From positions 62,001-126,000 of the forward strand of contig JADKCK010000007.1 of NCBI GenBank assembly GCA_016718845.1: DNA of 64,000 nt, in the 5' to 3' direction. The notes beneath the pieces are model-generated. The model was not told the origin of the DNA. It worked only from the letters and a program-made list of their open reading frames with translations, and made no database searches. The position numbers and the translations under genes are program-made. This document shows, piece after piece, positions 43,923 through 53,115 of the stretch. This stretch comes from Sphingobacteriales bacterium (GTDB taxonomy: Bacteria; Bacteroidota; Bacteroidia; Chitinophagales; UBA2359). The stretch's first letter is position 1. Each line of letters begins with the position of its first letter.

Positions 43923-45527
43923 TTATTCGGTGATACCCAATTGTTGTTTTAGTATTTCTTGGTTGTTAATTTTTACATCAACAAAGCGTTTGTTTAGCCA
44001 CACCTTGCCCACAAATTTGTTTGCTGTTTGGTAGCCTTTTTCGGGTTGGCTGTTTTCTTCGATAACATACGATAAAAAATCGAGTACGCCGTCGTTGTTT
44101 AGGTCTAATATCCAACTTTGGGTAATGCCCATCATGCTTGGGGTACTCCATACTTGGCTTAGGTTTTCTTTGGTTACAAAGCGTTTTTGTTGTTCGTTGT
44201 AAACGTATAGGTCTATGAAATTATCGTTTTGGTATGTTTTTTTACCCGACCTAATTACATAGGCGCTGTGTTCGTTGTCTAGTTTAAATTTGTATAGCCC
44301 ATACATATTCCAGTTTGGTTCTTTGGGTGTTTGGTTGGCTATATACCACAATGCGGGGTCAATTTTTTCGCCTTTTAGTTGTTGGTTTCGGGCAACATCT
44401 TCGGGTGTGTCGGTGGTGCTGGCGCTGATGGTTTCTTGGGTTGGGTCGTAGGCATCTACCTTAAACAGGTCAAATTCTACTTCGGCAAATATGCCATCGA
44501 ATTTTTTGAAATCGGCGGCGGCTTTTGCGGTAGTGTTGGTGCCGTAGTTTTCGGGTTTGGGTGTAGTTTGTTCGGTATTAGTTGCTTTTTTGGCAGATGG
44601 GGCGGGTTGGGTAGGTGTGGTGTCTTTGGGTTTGGCGGGTGTAAATACGGCTTCGGGTTTGGGTTCGGGTGGTGCCATTGTTTTTTTAGCGGGCGATGCG
44701 GGTGTTGTGGTTTTCGATTGGTTTTTGAAGATGCTTGCGGCTACCTCTGAGGTGATGGTGGCATATTTAAAGCCATTTTTTTTCACTACGTTTAGGTTTT
44801 CGGCTGCTTCGTCTTCTTCTTCGTATATACCAATCATTACGTGGTTTCGGGGGTTGGTAAACAAGTCGCCCAAACCGTTTAATGTGCCCAATCGTATGTC
44901 GCCTATTTGTTCAAACGAGCCTAAATCTATGGCATAGGCTTCCTTGTTGTTGGCAACAAGTTCTTCTTTGGGCGTTGTTTCGGTGTTAGTGGCTTTGTCC
45001 GACATGTTTTGTTCTTTAGCCTCAATTTCTTGGGTGGGTGGTGGTTGTATGGCTACTTTTGCTTCTTTTTTAGGGGGTTTGTCGGCTACTGTTTGTTCTT
45101 GGGCTGGGGGTGTTTCGGTTTCGGCAGGTTCGTTGGCGGCAAACCATTCTTCGGGGTTATCGCTCGAAAAAACTTTGGCAACATCAACGCCCAAAGGGGC
45201 ATTTAGTGCTTGGGTGGTAAGGTAGGCGTTTTCGTAGCCTGCTTGGCGCACATTAGCAAGGGCGGCTTTTGCTTCGGTGGCATCTTTGTAGTAGCCCATC
45301 ACTACCCTATAAATGCCGCTTGGGTCGTCCTCGATAAATAGTGTGCCAATGGTATCTAAACCTTTTACGTTTTTGGCGAAATTTATTTCTCGGTAAGCTG
45401 CAATTTGTAGTTTATAAACTCGTGGTGCAGGTGGGGCTTTTTTGGTCTGACCAAATACCGTGCTGTTAAATACTACTGAACATAGTAGCAGCAGCATTAT
45501 TTGATATAAATAGGTAAATTTATTCAT
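43923..45527 (-). CDS. SPOR-domain cell-envelope protein, 534 aa
   Basis: A signal peptide (about 1-26) is followed by a SPOR-like repeat (YKLQIAAYREIN..., about 38-107, ending YENAYLTT) and a second (YAIDLGSFEQIGDIRLGTL..., about 195-262). SPOR domains bind denuded peptidoglycan glycan strands. Between and after them lies a long Pro/Thr/Lys-rich linker. The C-terminal 190 or so residues are separate and contain a calcium-loop-like ILDLNNDGVLDFLSYV, resembling FG-GAP/VCBS strands. The adjacent frameshifted gene encodes another double-SPOR protein, so these are related neighbours. Confidence 0.8.
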   Translation of the reverse strand: MNKFTYLYQIMLLLLCSVVFNSTVFGQTKKAPPAPRVYKLQIAAYREINFAKNVKGLDTIGTLFIEDDPSGIYRVVMGYYKDATEAKAALANVRQAGYENAYLTTQALNAPLGVDVAKVFSSDNPEEWFAANEPAETETPPAQEQTVADKPPKKEAKVAIQPPPTQEIEAKEQNMSDKATNTETTPKEELVANNKEAYAIDLGSFEQIGDIRLGTLNGLGDLFTNPRNHVMIGIYEEEDEAAENLNVVKKNGFKYATITSEVAASIFKNQSKTTTPASPAKKTMAPPEPKPEAVFTPAKPKDTTPTQPAPSAKKATNTEQTTPKPENYGTNTTAKAAADFKKFDGIFAEVEFDLFKVDAYDPTQETISASTTDTPEDVARNQQLKGEKIDPALWYIANQTPKEPNWNMYGLYKFKLDNEHSAYVIRSGKKTYQNDNFIDLYVYNEQQKRFVTKENLSQVWSTPSMMGITQSWILDLNNDGVLDFLSYVIEENSQPEKGYQTANKFVGKVWLNKRFVDVKINNQEILKQQLGITE

Positions 45528-45631
45528 TAGATGGTTTGCAATTTTTGGGTTGATAAAAAATGTGCTTGTTTTAGCTTACAAGCCATTGGGCAACAAATTA
45601 TTGAGCTGGTTTGTGTTTTTGTGTTGATAAG

Positions 45632-45955
45632 TTACTTATCATTTTTCTTTGGAGCATCTCTTTTACGAGGGAAAGCAGTGGCATAGCCGCGTTTTTTTAC
45701 GGTTTCTAACACTTTATTTGCGGCATCGCGCCCGGTAAAAACGCCTAATGATACACGAAAGGCATCGCCATTTTTTTCGGAGTAAATAGTGCCTAAATCG
45801 GTTAGATTGCCATATTGGGTAAAGTCGGCATCTTTAATTAAACCCAACTGAATGAGGTATTTGTCGGTATCGGCAGGTTTTTCGTCGGTGGGTTTTGCTT
45901 CGTCTTTGCCTTTTGGTGGTATCTGTTGGTTTGGTAGTGGTGCTGGCTTTGGCAT
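45632..45955 (-). CDS. SPOR-domain protein, C-terminal part of a frameshifted gene
   Basis: Carries the second SPOR repeat (DKYLIQLGLIKDADFTQYGNL ... KKRGYATAFPRKR) and a linker beginning MPKPAPL, which is the shifted frame of the linker in 45834-46319. The apparent start codon is an accident of that frame. One base less in the A4 run (minus strand; T4 at 45911-45914 on +) joins DTTK to GKDEAKPTDEKPADTDKYL in one frame. Confidence 0.75.
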   Translation of the reverse strand: MPKPAPLPNQQIPPKGKDEAKPTDEKPADTDKYLIQLGLIKDADFTQYGNLTDLGTIYSEKNGDAFRVSLGVFTGRDAANKVLETVKKRGYATAFPRKRDAPKKNDK

Positions 45956-46319
45956 CTAGCTTGCGTTTGGTGACAAAAGCATCGGGGTAGCCTGCTTTTT
46001 TTACATCTTCGAGGGCTTTGTTGGCAATTGCTTCGGTTTTGTAATCGCCAATAAGCACGCGCGTAAGTCCGTTGCCTGCATCTTCGGTAAATACGCTGCC
46101 TTTTTCGGGTTTTAGTGCTTCAAATTTTTTGAGGTCGGGCGATTTAAACGCACCTATTTTGATGCGATAAACCACATTGGCATCGGTAGCTGCGGTTTCG
46201 GTGGTGGCGGCGGCGGCGGGTTTTGTGGGTTTTGCCGCAGGTTTGGTTTGTGCTTGTATAGTTAGGTTACAACCCAAAGCTAATAAAAGAGCGATTAGGA
46301 TAGGAAAAATTGGTTTCAT
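45834..46319 (-). CDS. SPOR-domain protein, N-terminal part of a frameshifted gene
   Basis: A signal peptide (about residues 1-24, ending TIQAQ) precedes an Ala/Lys-rich linker and a first SPOR repeat (VVYRIKIGAFKSPDLKKF ... VKKAGYPDAFVTKRKL, about 48-122). After TDTTK the frame becomes Arg-rich nonsense, marking the frameshift. The whole gene would span 45632-46319, about 228 residues with two SPOR repeats. Confidence 0.8.
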   Translation of the reverse strand: MKPIFPILIALLLALGCNLTIQAQTKPAAKPTKPAAAATTETAATDANVVYRIKIGAFKSPDLKKFEALKPEKGSVFTEDAGNGLTRVLIGDYKTEAIANKALEDVKKAGYPDAFVTKRKLDAKASTTTKPTDTTKRQRRSKTHRRKTCRYRQIPHSVGFN

Positions 46320-46404
46320 ATTTTTTTATAATAATGTGTTATGAATGGTATTTTGTTGATGATAAGAAAGTGATTGGTTTTATGCATTTGCTTTAAGTAA
46401 AAAG

Positions 46405-47466
46405 CTAATGTTTTCTTAATACAATACGCAGGCTATTTTTTACAATTTCGCCCATGGTTTGGCAGCCTAAAAAGTCGTTGTTTTGGTAATGGTCTGCTAG
46501 TTCTTGACGTAGTTGGTGTATTTTGGGGGTGTCGGATAAGGTGTCTTGTTCCATAACATCAAGTAGTTCTTTGATGCGGTAGTGCGATGTTCTGATTCGT
46601 CCGGCAATCAACGATTGTTCTTCGCTTTGGTATTGTCTAACGGTTTCGGCGTTTAGGCGTTTAATACACAGTTGCACATAGGCGTTGTTTTCTTTAAAAA
46701 ACTGGGGCAGATAAATAGTTTTGCGTCCTTCGTAGCATTGTTGGTCAAAATCAATAGCTCGGATTCGGTATTGGGTGTCGTCAAAATCGGGGGTAATATC
46801 CACCACAAAGTTATAGGCTCGCATATCGCCCAATAATTTTATAAAACAACGTTCGTTAAATTTTACAAATTCTTTGGCAATACGTGTTTCGTTTACATCG
46901 GCGGTATCGAGGTATTTTTGGATAAATTGGTCGCCGGGTATGCCTGCAATATGCTCTTCGATAAGGGTGCTATGGTCTACGATATAGTTAATGCGGTTGG
47001 GCGACAAGATATGCTCTAACTCTAAGCCATAAATGCGCGAAGCATCGGCTAATTTAACGTAAAAATAGTCGTAGTTATCGTTAAAGGTGTTAATTATTTT
47101 TACCCTAAATGGGTTCGAGTTACCAAAGGTGCAATAATCTACCCTATCTACCTGTAAATGCTCCATCACCGATACATCGCCCGCATTTTTTATAATGGCA
47201 TAAATGCGTGTTAAGGCTCCGTACAATTCGGTGCGCTCGTGTTCGTCGTAAAAAACGGTTTCCCAAAGGGTATCTTTGCCTTGTTGGTCTATTAGTGGCA
47301 TCGAAAACGAGTAGCGCAGCAAACTTTTGTAGTTACAAGGTACTTGTGTTTCGCGGTCGAAGGTTTTTAGGTAGTGCCGTAGGGCTTTGTTAATGGGATA
47401 AGTGGCTTTTTTTTTGGAGATGATGTTGTTGCCACTTTTTAGTGCTTCTTCGTTGTTTTCGGGCAT
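46405..47466 (-). CDS. Hypothetical protein with possible kinase-like fold, 353 aa
   Basis: I do not recognise a named family. No signal peptide, so cytoplasmic. Four segments in order resemble a protein-kinase / aminoglycoside-phosphotransferase layout: a beta-strand Lys (YFYVKLADASRI, Lys138) with Glu149 or 151 in the next helix, a hinge (LIEEHIAGIPGDQF, about 168-181), a catalytic-loop-like GDMRAYNF with Asp214-x4-Asn219, and a metal-site-like RAIDFDQQ (Asp239/241). The Gly-rich loop is not obvious. This is inference from spacing only. It lies between SPOR proteins and the TolB/barrel protein on the same strand. Confidence 0.6.
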   Translation of the reverse strand: MPENNEEALKSGNNIISKKKATYPINKALRHYLKTFDRETQVPCNYKSLLRYSFSMPLIDQQGKDTLWETVFYDEHERTELYGALTRIYAIIKNAGDVSVMEHLQVDRVDYCTFGNSNPFRVKIINTFNDNYDYFYVKLADASRIYGLELEHILSPNRINYIVDHSTLIEEHIAGIPGDQFIQKYLDTADVNETRIAKEFVKFNERCFIKLLGDMRAYNFVVDITPDFDDTQYRIRAIDFDQQCYEGRKTIYLPQFFKENNAYVQLCIKRLNAETVRQYQSEEQSLIAGRIRTSHYRIKELLDVMEQDTLSDTPKIHQLRQELADHYQNNDFLGCQTMGEIVKNSLRIVLRKH

Positions 47467-47505
47467 CTACATTAAATATTAATACGGGTGAATATTGGTA
47501 TTGTT

Positions 47506-47815
47506 TGTTTTTTTTTGACACATAGAAACATAGGTTAACATAGAAACATAGTTGCTTTTATTGTCTTTTTTGACACATAGAAACATAGGTTAGGTTGTCA
47601 TAGAAACATAGTTGCTTTTATTGTCTTTTTTGACACATAGAAACATAGGTTAACATAGATTTTACCTTAGCTATATTTTTTTTGACACATAGAAACATAG
47701 GTTAACATAGAAACATAGTTGCTTTTATTGTCTTTTTTGACACATAGAAACATAATTGCCTTTACTATTTTTTTGACACATAGAAACATAGGTTAACATA
47801 GAAACATAGATTATA
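47506..47815. repeat. Tandem repeat of tgacacatagaaacata units
   Basis: Six copies of tgacacatag start at 47516, 47571, 47631, 47683, 47738 and 47774, each followed by aaacata and, in most, by ggttaacatagaaacatag. Spacing is 36-60 bases; the intervening sequence is itself partly repeated (gttgcttttattgtc appears three times). It lies in the 5' flank of the 46405-47466 gene and 3' of the 47883 gene. No ORF. Confidence 0.85.
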
Positions 47816-47882
47816 GCCATGCATATACTATAATTGTCTGTGTTTTTTAGTGCCTATACAGCACTTTCATAATCAATAATGA

Positions 47883-50800
47883 TTAAAAATCCATTCCTAG
47901 CGAAAACTGCCAGCGGGCTTTGTTTCTTACGCCAGTATCTATGCCCCAACCTACGTCCATACGCACAAAATAGCCCAGCAGTTTGGTGCGTGCGCCCCAG
48001 CCGTAGCTGCCCACAATGGGGTTACGGAAATATTTGGTGGTGGTGCTTATGGCAGGGTTGCTGTCGTTGGTAATAATAGTGTATTGGCTACGCTCGTCGA
48101 AAGGCGAAACGCCCATCCAAGCGCTGCCCAAGTCGGCGAAGGCTATTAATTGGAAATTTTTTAGCATTTCGGAGCTTATTTGTGTGTTTAACAAATAGGT
48201 AAACACAGGCACCCGTAGCTCGGTGTTTAGCACAAAATAGCTGGTTCCGTTGCGCACATTTTGGCTAAAGCCGCGCATATTGGTTGCCAATGCCTGAAAA
48301 CCGTACTCTTCTGATTGGTCGATGGGGTTAGTTTGGTCAAATTTTTTGTTGGGGTCTATGGTTAGCCAGTTTTCGGGACCACCCAAATAGTACAAAATTT
48401 TGGCATTGCCAAACGAGTGTGCGGCGGCAAAACGCGTTGCCCAAATCATTTGGCGATGTACTTTTTGGTAGTGTCGAGCATCAACACCCACTATGCCCAC
48501 AAATTTGGTATCTTTAAAACCTACTTCAAATTGGTTGGTATTTACAATGCCATTAAATTGTTTTCGGACATCAAAATAGGTTTTTGCGCGAGTGCCATTT
48601 AATAGGTTTAAGCCTGTGTTAATGGTGTTATCAAACACATACTCTAATTTTATGTTCGCCCAATTATCTACGTAGCTGGGTGCCAAAAGTGTGGGTATGT
48701 CTATCGATTTAAAGATGGCTTTATCGTTTCGGTAGCCTATTGTACCGCGTAGGCTTCGGTAGGTGTCAAACGGATACGATAGTGTAAACTCGGCAAGGTG
48801 TGTTAGTTGTTTCAATGGCACTACTATGCCTTGCGGTGTGCCATCGTCGGCGGTTACACTATTAACATTTCCTCCGCGATAAAACAAAAGGCGTTTATCT
48901 AAGCGTTTTTTTATGTTGTCGTATTGCAAAAAATACTCCATGCCATTTAGTCCCAACGGAATACGAAAACCGCCCATAATGCGGTAATTTTCGAACAAGT
49001 CGGTGCACCCAACTTTAAATGCGCCGCTTAAATCGGGGTTAGCAAAACTGCCCGTGCCATTAAATGGCTGATAGGGGGTAAACAAAATAGTATTGTCTAC
49101 CTGTGTAGCTACATTATCAATACCAAATTGTAATAGGTACGAGCGTATGTCGGTGCGTTTGAAAAATTCGCGAGGACCATCGGCAGGTTTGTTAGCGCTA
49201 TTGTTGGCATTACGAATAATGGTTGTGGCAATAGGCGAGCCTACGGCTTGGTTTGGTGTTTCGGTGTTTTGGGGCGTTGGTTGTTTAGGTGTTTTGAACA
49301 CATCAAACTCGGTTTGAAACGAATAATTGTCAATATCTATGGTTTCGTTTTTGTCCGATTTTAGTGTGTCAATTTTGGGTGTTTCGTTGATTGGGTTTGG
49401 CGAAATGGGTAATGGATTGTCAAAATCTATAACAATATCATTTTTTATGGGCTTAGGTATACTAGCGGCTTTTGCTTTGGCAGCTTTTAGGCGCGCTTGG
49501 TTATCCATTTGGTTTCGGTACGATGTGTTGTCTAAAACGGGCAATGCTTGTGGTGTTGGGGCAATAGGTTGCAATGCCAATTTGTAGCGTGCATCTTCGA
49601 AGTGCAAAGTTACCAAACTATTTGCTAATATTGCCACATCTGCCTGTATAATTCCTTTATTATAATTGCTAATAGCAACCGATTTACCAAATACTTTATA
49701 AATACTATCTTGGTCGATGCGCTCGAGCAAGCCTTTGGTGCGCCATTCGGTTATTTTTGCGGCAGGATAATTGGGATTTACAATCAGCGAATCTTTAAAA
49801 ATATAGCGTTGGTCGATGCGCAACAGCGAGCTATCGAGGTAGGTTACATATTGGTTATTGATACCATTTTCGTCGCTTATATAAGCCACATGCAGCGAGT
49901 CGTAGGGACTTGGATAAGATTCGTTGGCAAGTGGGGTGTTGGTTAATCGCACCAAAAGGGCGGTTTGTCCTTCTTCGGTGGGTGGTGTTATGCGGTTAAG
50001 GTCGTAAAAAAACAGGTCGTAGGTATCGGTGGGCATAGTGGCACCTAATTTTTCCACTTTTAGGGTGTCGTTTGGGCGATTAGAGGCAAAGACAATACCT
50101 TTTTTGCCGTTTGCAAAATGGGCAAAACGGGCTTGCATTTCGGGGTAATAATCGTTGGTAAGGCGTGTGGTTTTGGTGTTTGGTATATCGTACAAAAACA
50201 AATCTATTTGCCCGGCTTGCACCGCCGAAAAAACTAGTTGGCGTGGATTCACAAAATCCATGCTTGTTACCTGCTGAAACTTGGTTATTTCGGGGTTGCG
50301 CACTTTTTCGCCACTTTCGGGGCGGTAGATGGTAAAAACGGTTTGGTCGCGGCGCTCGTATACTATAGCCAATTGTCGGCTATCGGCATCCCAAGCCAAT
50401 AGGGGGTAATTTTCTTCCCAGGGTTGTTTATACGATTTAAAACCATTGGCAACCAAGCGTTTGCGTGTTTGGGTTTCGGTGTTGTAGAGCCATGTTAGCT
50501 GTCGTCCAATTTCGTTGGTGGTATAGGCAATGTATTTACCATTTGGGCTAATGCGCACCTGCCCAACTACTTGCGGATGATTGGTAGTGTTTTTGTGTTT
50601 TACGTGCAGCAAGCTACTATCGGGGGCTATTGTTTGGCGGTTAGTTGCCTCCGATTTGTATAGGTTTTTGTAGTACTCGTTAAAATCTTCGATGGTGCCG
50701 TTTATGGTGTTGCCCAACACAAACACAAAAGCACTTTCTACGCTTCGGTTAACGCGTGTAAGGTACAACAAATTAGGGATAGCCACTTGCCCGTGCATTA

Positions 50801-51482
50801 ACTCTATGTAATGCCAAAGCGCATGACCAGCAAGGGTGGCGCGTTCGCCGCTTAGTTTGTTAAAATTATCGAAATTGTTCGATAGCATTTCTTGTCGCAA
50901 ACGGTTGTCTAATTCGGTGCTCCAACTAGTGCCCATATACGACACCAAACCATTGGTGTACCAATCGGGCAGATTAAGCAATACTGCATTTTGCAAAATT
51001 TCTTGGATATTAGTGCCAAAAACCATGCGCTCCATAGACACCCGCGAGATACCTTCGCGCACTTGTTCTTCGAGGTGATGATAATCGCCATCGAAGTAAA
51101 CAAATATTTTATTGCCAATAATTTTGGTAATGCCGCCTGTATTATTAGCCTCGATGCCAATGCCAATATTGGTTTGTTTTAGGTCGGATAAGGTGTGGTA
51201 GACCATAATCTCGACCTTTGAGCTATTTTTAAACTCTAATTTAGTTTCTATGTCGGCAAGCGAGTTTTCGGCGGTGGTGGCAGCAAATTTGGCAATATCG
51301 TATCCGCCTTGATAAAAGTAAGTAACAAAATTTTCTGATTCGTAGTACGACCATATAAAATTGTCGTATTGCACCCTATTTTGCCCAAAATTGGTATAAA
51401 AACCCTGCGAAAAGGCAGTTGTGGGCAATAAAGCGAGCAATGTTACAACTAAAAAACGGATATGTAGATGCAGTTTTTTCAT
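47883..51482 (-). CDS. TolB-like beta-propeller protein with C-terminal outer-membrane barrel, 1199 aa
   Basis: A signal peptide (residues 1-25, ending AFSQ) starts the protein. Residues about 30-290 resemble the peptidase MA (gluzincin) fold: NLPDWYTNGLVSYMG matches its third motif, but the HExxH position reads HHLEEQVREG, so zinc chemistry is probably lost. About 310-560 are TolB/PD40 propeller blades (RISPNGKYIAYTT, PLLAWDADSRQLAIVYE, GIVFASNRPNDTL). After a low-complexity linker (about 690-800), the last 400 residues are a BamA/surface-antigen-type beta-barrel (GGFRIPLGLNGMEYFLQYDN, FELNTELRVPVF-type strands, ends QFSLGMDF). Function unknown; envelope assembly or transport is likely. Confidence 0.82.
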   Translation of the reverse strand: MKKLHLHIRFLVVTLLALLPTTAFSQGFYTNFGQNRVQYDNFIWSYYESENFVTYFYQGGYDIAKFAATTAENSLADIETKLEFKNSSKVEIMVYHTLSDLKQTNIGIGIEANNTGGITKIIGNKIFVYFDGDYHHLEEQVREGISRVSMERMVFGTNIQEILQNAVLLNLPDWYTNGLVSYMGTSWSTELDNRLRQEMLSNNFDNFNKLSGERATLAGHALWHYIELMHGQVAIPNLLYLTRVNRSVESAFVFVLGNTINGTIEDFNEYYKNLYKSEATNRQTIAPDSSLLHVKHKNTTNHPQVVGQVRISPNGKYIAYTTNEIGRQLTWLYNTETQTRKRLVANGFKSYKQPWEENYPLLAWDADSRQLAIVYERRDQTVFTIYRPESGEKVRNPEITKFQQVTSMDFVNPRQLVFSAVQAGQIDLFLYDIPNTKTTRLTNDYYPEMQARFAHFANGKKGIVFASNRPNDTLKVEKLGATMPTDTYDLFFYDLNRITPPTEEGQTALLVRLTNTPLANESYPSPYDSLHVAYISDENGINNQYVTYLDSSLLRIDQRYIFKDSLIVNPNYPAAKITEWRTKGLLERIDQDSIYKVFGKSVAISNYNKGIIQADVAILANSLVTLHFEDARYKLALQPIAPTPQALPVLDNTSYRNQMDNQARLKAAKAKAASIPKPIKNDIVIDFDNPLPISPNPINETPKIDTLKSDKNETIDIDNYSFQTEFDVFKTPKQPTPQNTETPNQAVGSPIATTIIRNANNSANKPADGPREFFKRTDIRSYLLQFGIDNVATQVDNTILFTPYQPFNGTGSFANPDLSGAFKVGCTDLFENYRIMGGFRIPLGLNGMEYFLQYDNIKKRLDKRLLFYRGGNVNSVTADDGTPQGIVVPLKQLTHLAEFTLSYPFDTYRSLRGTIGYRNDKAIFKSIDIPTLLAPSYVDNWANIKLEYVFDNTINTGLNLLNGTRAKTYFDVRKQFNGIVNTNQFEVGFKDTKFVGIVGVDARHYQKVHRQMIWATRFAAAHSFGNAKILYYLGGPENWLTIDPNKKFDQTNPIDQSEEYGFQALATNMRGFSQNVRNGTSYFVLNTELRVPVFTYLLNTQISSEMLKNFQLIAFADLGSAWMGVSPFDERSQYTIITNDSNPAISTTTKYFRNPIVGSYGWGARTKLLGYFVRMDVGWGIDTGVRNKARWQFSLGMDF

Positions 51483-51633
51483 ACTTTTAGGGTATTGCGA
51501 GATGGGTTTATAGGCAGATGCACGAATGAAGATACAAGTTTAAGCCATTTTTGCGAACAGTCCAAATTTTTGCACTAAATTGTGTATAAATAACGAAAAA
51601 AGGCTCAATTTGTTATCAATACCTGCAAAATTG

Positions 51634-51663
51634 TTGTTTTTTTGTGCAAAAAAGCTATCTTTG
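51634..51663 (+). promoter_or_regulatory. Possible orphan promoter (TTG-N19-TATCTTTG)
   Basis: TTG at 51634-51636 and TATCTTTG at 51656-51663, 19 bases apart, on the + strand where only minus-strand genes follow. A transcript would run antisense to the 3' end of the sterol desaturase gene. May be chance in AT-rich DNA. Confidence 0.3.
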
Positions 51664-51730
51664 TAGTTGTAAAGTATTTGTTGGATAGATGCCCAAATGA
51701 TGGGTTAATAAAACAGTAGCTTAGCTTCAA

Positions 51731-52954
51731 TTATACTTCTCTGTCCAAAACCAATTTATATCTACTAACCCACACCACCGATACCACTGCCAACAAAACA
51801 CCGCTGATAAGCATAGCTACTAACCACGTATGCGTATAAAAAATGGCAGCAATAATACCCAACATAAACGCCATGCGCACATATTCGGCGGTTATTGCCC
51901 AGCGTTTGCCATCGAGCAAGCCACCTGCGGTAAGGGTGCTGTAAATAATAAGGGCTGTTATCAACAATTTTGCCCACACAGCCAAGCTATTTTCGTAATA
52001 CAACGCAGCCGACAAACCAATAATTACCACCACACACTGCATCACCACATACCAACTTAAGGTGGTTGGTATGCGTATTAAGTGGGCAGCTTCGCGACGG
52101 CTTTCGGTTATCATTGCCAAGGTATTTTTGTATAGCGTAGTTAATTTTTCGGGTGGTGCAATAATGTATTGCCATTTTTGGCGCCAGTTGGGTATGTTTT
52201 TTATATCTTGCCAAAGCAATATCCAGTAATAGGTATTTGCCCACACTGCATTTTTGCTGCTAAACGGTACGGTAATGCCATATTCTACGGTTTCTTTTTC
52301 GGGGGCAAATGTGCCTAACAACCTGTCCCAGATAATAAAAACAGCTCCATAGTTTTTGTCCAAATATTGCTTGTTGCGCCCATGATGCACCCTATGATGC
52401 GAGGGCGTATTAAAAAAATACTCGAACCAACGAGGCATAAAACCAATTGTTTGGGTATGTATCCAAAACTGATAAAGCGTAGATATGCCACCCACAATAG
52501 CAAAAGTTAAGGTGCTAAAGCCTAACAACGGAATGGGCAAAAACAGCACAAAAACTAAGTTGTTTAAAAACCAAGGCTGCCGCAATGCCACCGATAAATT
52601 GTATCGTTGGCTTTGATGATGCACAATATGCGAGCCCCACAAAAAGTTAATCTCGTGACCAAACCGATGCGCCCAATAGTAAATAAAATCGAACATAAAA
52701 AACAGCAACAAAAAACTCCACCAAGTGTTTGGTATATCAAACAAAGCAAAATGGGTGCGCACCCAATCGGACAAAACCAACAAAACCGACTTTAAAAAAA
52801 TACTTAAAGCTTGCTCGCTAATGCCCGAAAATAAATTACCAACAGTGTCGTTTAGTTCGTACAACTGTTTGTGTTGCCAACGCGATACCAATAACTCTAA
52901 ACCAATCATCAACAAAAAAAATGGTATGGCGTATACAATAATATTAGTGTTCAT
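51731..52954 (-). CDS. Sterol desaturase / fatty acid hydroxylase family protein, 407 aa
   Basis: An integral-membrane di-iron enzyme of the fatty acid hydroxylase superfamily. The histidine clusters are complete: HRFGH (HX3H), HIVHH (HX2HH), and HRVHHGRN (HX2HH), the last preceded by NTPSHH. N-terminal membrane helices and WAHRFGHEINFLWGSH fit the alkylglycerol monooxygenase/sterol-C5-desaturase-like subgroup. The C-terminal 120 or so residues add several membrane helices (about 310-400), a larger tail than in minimal members. The substrate cannot be named. Confidence 0.88.
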   Translation of the reverse strand: MNTNIIVYAIPFFLLMIGLELLVSRWQHKQLYELNDTVGNLFSGISEQALSIFLKSVLLVLSDWVRTHFALFDIPNTWWSFLLLFFMFDFIYYWAHRFGHEINFLWGSHIVHHQSQRYNLSVALRQPWFLNNLVFVLFLPIPLLGFSTLTFAIVGGISTLYQFWIHTQTIGFMPRWFEYFFNTPSHHRVHHGRNKQYLDKNYGAVFIIWDRLLGTFAPEKETVEYGITVPFSSKNAVWANTYYWILLWQDIKNIPNWRQKWQYIIAPPEKLTTLYKNTLAMITESRREAAHLIRIPTTLSWYVVMQCVVVIIGLSAALYYENSLAVWAKLLITALIIYSTLTAGGLLDGKRWAITAEYVRMAFMLGIIAAIFYTHTWLVAMLISGVLLAVVSVVWVSRYKLVLDREV

Positions 52955-53115
52955 AAAAAAACGGGGTATTTATGATGATATAATTATGTAGCTTTTAGAC
53001 GCAAGCTGTTGTCAATTTGTTACAACAATTAACACTTTTCTTGTACCTTTGCTGCTGTTTAGCCTACAAGCCCAATGTTAAAAAAGCAATACCAAGCATT
53101 TAAAATCTAAATTTC

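Noticed and set aside
47516..47790. CRISPR-like array
   Set aside because: Repeats are degenerate and unevenly spaced, the spacers share sequence with each other, and no cas genes are present.
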